8,446 nt of DNA, from the NCBI GenBank assembly GCA_945890905.1, contig CAMDDI010000154.1, positions 1 through 8,446 on the forward strand, read 5' to 3'. The notes below the pieces were generated by a model, which had not been told where the DNA came from, made no database searches, and saw nothing but the letters and a program-made list of their open reading frames with translations. This stretch comes from Bacteriovorax stolpii (GTDB taxonomy: Bacteria > Bdellovibrionota > Bacteriovoracia > Bacteriovoracales > Bacteriovoracaceae). This document shows, piece after piece, positions 5,704-8,446 of the stretch (positions are counted from its first letter, which is position 1; each line of letters starts with the position of its first letter). The translations under genes were made by a program, and so were the position numbers.

Positions 5704-6087
5704 TTAGTTGAGTGGAGTTTCGAAAATATCCTGTGATTTATTCACACGACGAAGCACCGGACTCTCTGGATTTTGTTTAAGAAAATCTTCCACCTGACGG
5801 CGGGCAACTTTCACATCTTTTTTATACCAAGTCACATCAAAGCCACAGTAAGGGCAGGCCAAATCTTTGCGATAAAGTGTTTTGTAGGTCATATCAAAGA
5901 TGGCCCAGATAACCGGCAGGGAAATGATGCCTTTCCAAACTAGCCAAGGATAAAGAGCAGCGGTCACACCAATAGTGAGAACCAAAATCTGAAAGTAATG
6001 CTGAACCTGCAAACGACGAAAGTAGCGCAGCTTTCGCGGTGAGCGACAATGGGCGCAGAAACAATCTTTGGTGTTGGCCTTATTCAT
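5704..6087 (-). CDS. Small membrane protein with two zinc-ribbon-like CxxC pairs, function unknown
   Basis: I do not recognise this 127-residue protein. It starts MNKANTKDCFCAHCRSPRKL, with Cys11-x2-Cys14 (and an extra Cys9), followed by a basic stretch. A hydrophobic region at about residues 31-66 probably forms two membrane helices split by a short turn (LVWKGIISLP). A second pair, Cys78-x2-Cys81 in CPYCGFDVTWYKKDV, follows, and the tail is polar and charged. The two pairs flank the membrane hairpin, so both could lie on the same (probably cytoplasmic) side and bind one or two zinc ions; this is inference. The start at 6087 was chosen because AAGGAG lies 5 bases upstream; the reading frame extends to 6159, but that extension has no such signal. 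It is divergent from the TadG-like gene and ends in its own terminator. Confidence 0.8.
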   Translation of the reverse strand: MNKANTKDCFCAHCRSPRKLRYFRRLQVQHYFQILVLTIGVTAALYPWLVWKGIISLPVIWAIFDMTYKTLYRKDLACPYCGFDVTWYKKDVKVARRQVEDFLKQNPESPVLRRVNKSQDIFETPLN

Positions 6088-6092
6088 GGATT

Positions 6093-6098
6093 CTCCTT
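6093..6098 (-). promoter_or_regulatory. Ribosome-binding site that sets the start of the zinc-ribbon protein
   Basis: AAGGAG on the minus strand lies 5 bases before the ATG at 6087. It shows that the longer reading frame starting at 6159 is not the translated form. Confidence 0.75.
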
Positions 6099-6171
6099 CC
6101 CTTATTAGATCATAGAACTCGCGAGCAATGCCCACTGCAAGTTTTTCCCCGTGATACAAGAGTGAGACACT

Positions 6172-6193
6172 CTAGGCATCCCGCGATGCCTAG
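6172..6193. repeat. Perfect 9-bp inverted repeat between divergent genes
   Basis: CTAGGCATC (6172-6180) and GATGCCTAG (6185-6193) are exact inverted arms around CCGC. Pairing extends outward by a T-G wobble, C-G and A-T. No T run follows on either strand, so it is not a normal terminator; a regulator-binding site or RNA structure is more likely. Confidence 0.6.
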
Positions 6194-6206
6194 GGTAGTG
6201 AATTTC

Positions 6207-6236
6207 TTGAAGGGTAAAACAAGGTGGGGTTATTGC
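6207..6236 (+). promoter_or_regulatory. Possible promoter of the TadG-like gene
   Basis: TTGAAG (6207-6212) and TATTGC (6231-6236) are 18 bases apart and resemble sigma-70-type boxes. If used, the mRNA would have a leader of about 120 bases. The -10 match is mediocre, so this is tentative. Confidence 0.28.
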
Positions 6237-6331
6237 TAGGAGTGGCTCACCGAATTCTCCTGACGTACAGCTACCAGAGATCGGTACCCTCTGGATGCTT
6301 TACACCTCGCAAATGCCGTACCAAAATGGAG

Positions 6332-6349
6332 GGACGTAATATTACATCC
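6332..6349 (+). repeat. Near-perfect dyad GGACGTAATATTACATCC upstream of the TadG-like start
   Basis: The 18 bases read as an inverted repeat with one mismatched position (C opposite A); the central GTAATATTAC is a perfect palindrome. It lies between a GGAG (6328-6331) and the ATG at 6364. It may be an operator or a small mRNA hairpin. Confidence 0.4.
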
Positions 6350-6363
6350 TTACTCCGAATAAA

Positions 6364-8446
6364 ATGGCGCCAGTGGCAAAAAGCAACCGAGAACAGGGTC
6401 AAATTAGTATCTTTTTCTCCGCCTCTTTGGTGGTGCTGATTTCTATCATCGCCTTTGTCATCAACGTCGGTCTTTTTGTGAAAGCAAAAATCAATCTTCA
6501 AAATGCAACGGATGCGGCAGCTTTTGCTGGGGCCAGTGTGCAGTCTCGTCAGCTCTCAAAAATTGCTTATCTCAATTGGGAGATGAGAAATATTTATAAA
6601 GAGTGGATGTACAAGTATTACGTCATTGGAAATTTAAATATCGTGGATGTGGGTGCACCTCTGTCGGCTTCAGGCCCTGCCATTAGTTTCAGACTCGCTG
6701 ATGATAGAAATGCCATCACTGGAGTGAGAGTAGCTGATCCATATAATTTTCCTTCAGTGTGCATTCACTTAGCAGGATCACTTACAAACATTTGTAAAAA
6801 TTATTCCATTCCCGGTTTACCAGAGTTTGGTTCATCTAATCTGCCGGGTGCAGAAGAAGCCTCTCGAGCTTTTATGGATTCATTAATTGGAACCAAAATT
6901 AATGACTGCATTGATCGCACTCGTCTCAACATGCTGGTGGCCACGACGTGGGCCTATAATGTTTTTTCTAACTCAAGCATCGATGAAACTCTCGTAGGCC
7001 AGGGCCCTGCGATTCTGGCCAATCGACAAGGTGCTTGGCCTCGCGCAGTTGAGCTGGCCATGAGAATGAGAAACCTCGAGCTCGCAGTCAACCGTCCTCC
7101 GTTCAGCGAAGGCGTGTGCATGCAGCGAGGTGGAAAAACTAACTGCGGGAAAATGATAACGGATGTAAGTAATGAACCCATGCTTGGGAATGAACGAATG
7201 GTGAAAGCTTTTTATTCGGGCTATCGCAATTTAGGAAATGAAGACGATTCAGAAATGAAGGATTCATTTACACTCACAGAAATTCCACCGAAGAGAGCAA
7301 TCCTAGATCCCAATTCAGCAAGCTATCTCTTAACACCCCCTAGTGCTTTTCAATCCAATCCTAAAAACTATCTTGATTTAAAACTTATGATGGTCAATTA
7401 CGCTGTCTTCTACGATGCCATGATTCCGCGAGCGGATTCTGCTACCTCAGGGGCCTGTGATGTTTCCAAAGTGGCCATTCCAGTTCCAGGATACCCTCTT
7501 GGATTTTATAAAAATCCTGATGTCGTAACTTATTATGCTGTTCGTGGGGAAGCTGAATTTGTGGGAATGTTTAATCCTTTCGGTGGAGAATCTGTAAAGC
7601 TCACGGCCTATGCTTCTGCTAAACCTTTCGGTGGAAGAATTGGGCCCATGCTGTTTTCGCAAAAAGGTTCGCAAGCTTATTTCACTGGAAGAAATGAGCC
7701 CCAGACAAAAAGAAGATCAGTACCCTACATCACAACTTTGGACCTGAGTTCTTTAACAAAAAGAGATGGCTCGACACTTCCCTTGGGTCAGTTCATTCCT
7801 GGAGCACCTCTTCCGATTAATTTTTCAACCAATCCTCCAGGTTACTTTTGGCTAAAAGATGAGAATTCCCCATTAGGTGGAACTAGTAATAATGGAGACG
7901 TACAATTCGGCATACCGAATATGGTTTATGATTACGAAGAACTTTATAAAGACACAGGTTACACCAACAGTGTGCTGAAAATTAATTCCATCAAGCCTAG
8001 TGTTAATAAAGACAATGATAAGGCCATCGGCCTCTTTAGCAAAAATCAGTTCAATGCTTTTAAAGGTGCCGCCTTCACGGGAGCTATCACTCAAGAAGTT
8101 CTTGAATCAGAAATTGACCGCATCCGTGCGGCCACTCTTTATGAAAGTGCCAATTACTTAATACCAAGCCCTGAAGCGTTGAATGAATCTTCCAAAGTAG
8201 ATTCTTTCGGCTTTATTCAAAAAACCAATAGGAAAGTATCTCCTACTAATGGAACTGAAGTTTATACCACTGACGTGTTTGCTCCTCTCTACAGTGGGCC
8301 GCAGTCAGATGTTTACTGGCATACAAGTAGTGAAGTTGTAACTTCCATTTTTGATTTTATGAGGAAACAAGAATCAGCAGTGACCAAATATCGCATGGCC
8401 TTAAACCAAGGGGCCAAAGCGATTTATGATATGAGAAATAATGTGG
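6364..8446 (+). CDS. TadG-like (Flp/Tad pilus-associated) membrane-anchored protein, partial
   Basis: The frame is open from an ATG at 6364 to the right edge: 694 residues with no stop. Residues 9-13 (REQGQ) lead into one hydrophobic helix at about 14-38, followed by VKAKINLQNATDAAAFAGA at 39-57. This combination of a Gly before the helix and a 'LQ-A-DAAA-AGA' motif after it is typical of the TadE/TadG-like Tad domain of Flp/Tad pilus systems, whose members are inner-membrane proteins with the bulk outside the cytoplasm. The remaining ~635 residues are not recognised. They hold six cysteines (133, 144, 182, 252, 261, 365), and no DxSxS metal-ion site of a von Willebrand A domain is seen. It is larger than many TadG proteins and still incomplete. 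No ribosome-binding site is close to the ATG, and an in-frame stop at 6337-6339 bounds the start. Exact role in pilus assembly is not shown. Confidence 0.8.
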   Translation, partial: MAPVAKSNREQGQISIFFSASLVVLISIIAFVINVGLFVKAKINLQNATDAAAFAGASVQSRQLSKIAYLNWEMRNIYKEWMYKYYVIGNLNIVDVGAPLSASGPAISFRLADDRNAITGVRVADPYNFPSVCIHLAGSLTNICKNYSIPGLPEFGSSNLPGAEEASRAFMDSLIGTKINDCIDRTRLNMLVATTWAYNVFSNSSIDETLVGQGPAILANRQGAWPRAVELAMRMRNLELAVNRPPFSEGVCMQRGGKTNCGKMITDVSNEPMLGNERMVKAFYSGYRNLGNEDDSEMKDSFTLTEIPPKRAILDPNSASYLLTPPSAFQSNPKNYLDLKLMMVNYAVFYDAMIPRADSATSGACDVSKVAIPVPGYPLGFYKNPDVVTYYAVRGEAEFVGMFNPFGGESVKLTAYASAKPFGGRIGPMLFSQKGSQAYFTGRNEPQTKRRSVPYITTLDLSSLTKRDGSTLPLGQFIPGAPLPINFSTNPPGYFWLKDENSPLGGTSNNGDVQFGIPNMVYDYEELYKDTGYTNSVLKINSIKPSVNKDNDKAIGLFSKNQFNAFKGAAFTGAITQEVLESEIDRIRAATLYESANYLIPSPEALNESSKVDSFGFIQKTNRKVSPTNGTEVYTTDVFAPLYSGPQSDVYWHTSSEVVTSIFDFMRKQESAVTKYRMALNQGAKAIYDMRNNV

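Larger units (their letters stand above)
6088..6363. promoter_or_regulatory. Divergent intergenic region between the zinc-ribbon gene and the TadG-like gene
   Basis: These 276 bases hold no convincing gene. They contain the octamer palindrome CTCGCGAG (6118-6125), a strong hairpin (6172-6193), a possible plus-strand promoter (6207-6236), a 6-bp hairpin CCAGAG/CTCTGG (6274-6279 with 6289-6294) and a dyad near the TadG-like start (6332-6349). I could not match the region to any known riboswitch or small RNA. Confidence 0.5.

Noticed and set aside
6088..6159. 24-residue N-terminal extension of the zinc-ribbon protein
   Set aside because: AAGGAG lies 5 bases before the internal ATG at 6087; the longer start has no such site.
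6172..6193. Terminator call for the strong hairpin
   Set aside because: No T run follows on either strand, and it lies upstream of both flanking genes rather than after a gene.
6199..6331. c-di-GMP class I or II riboswitch
   Set aside because: The conserved core around GGGACGCAAAGC with its tetraloop partner, and the class II core, are absent; GGGACG at 6331 lacks the rest.
6194..6363. tRNA or rRNA fragment (a stretch resembling the 16S 3' end, TAAAACAAGGTGGGG, and a TGGTAGCT on the minus strand)
   Set aside because: No cloverleaf with a T-loop TTCRA and matching arms can be drawn, and the 16S likeness is limited to a few bases.
6224..6439. Possible small gene (71 codons, GTG start) between the divergent genes
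   Set aside because: It overlaps the TadG-like start out of frame, has no good ribosome-binding site, and its product is Arg/Trp-rich without any domain.
7873..8094. Minus-strand frames inside the TadG-like gene (also 7447-7674 and 6954-7181)
   Set aside because: All lie inside one uninterrupted plus-strand frame of 694 codons with a recognisable N-terminal domain; none has a start signal or known motif.
1..8446. Mobile elements, CRISPR arrays or a defence system
   Set aside because: No transposase, integrase, regularly spaced repeats, or toxin-antitoxin or restriction-type proteins were seen on either strand.

Overview
The window looks like ordinary chromosomal DNA from a moderately AT-rich Gram-negative bacterium. 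Several features hint at the Bdellovibrionota (Bdellovibrio/Bacteriovorax-like predators): the glycolytic block joined to secG, a YhaM-type OB-fold protein, a stand-alone HD-GYP protein and a TadG-like pilus protein. This assignment comes from gene content and protein style only and is tentative.

Layout. (1) Bases 1-135, minus strand: the N-terminal 45 residues of an OB-fold/HD-type 3'-5' exoribonuclease-like protein, running off the left edge. (2) Bases 136-298: a divergent regulatory region with a tandem repeat and a small hairpin. (3) Bases 299-3722, plus strand: gap-pgk-tpiA-secG, a compact operon of three lower-glycolysis enzymes followed by the SecG translocon subunit, ending at a strong terminator (3744-3776). 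(4) Bases 3820-4959, minus strand: a c-di-GMP phosphodiesterase of the HD-GYP class with all signature residues, probably made from a leaderless mRNA. (5) Bases 5051-5509, minus strand: single-strand DNA-binding protein. (6) Bases 5704-6087, minus strand: an unrecognised small membrane protein with two CxxC zinc-ribbon-like pairs, ending in a terminator with the same stem as the secG one. (7) Bases 6088-6363: a divergent intergenic region with a perfect 9-bp hairpin and other possible structure, but no recognised RNA family. (8) Base 6364 to the right edge, plus strand: at least 694 residues of a TadG-like (Flp/Tad pilus) protein with an N-terminal membrane anchor.

How the genes fit together. 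Gap, Pgk and TpiA catalyse neighbouring triose-phosphate steps. Their short spacings (13 and 3 bases) suggest one transcript with coupled translation. SecG probably rides on the same message. The HD-GYP enzyme and the TadG-like protein are separate units, though c-di-GMP often controls pili and surface behaviour; no direct link is visible here. No mobile element, CRISPR array, tRNA or rRNA was seen. I did not find a clearly new multi-gene system. The best leads are the large TadG-like protein with its odd leader, the leaderless HD-GYP promoter, unusual cofactor-site residues in GAPDH, and short motifs shared between leaders and between terminators.
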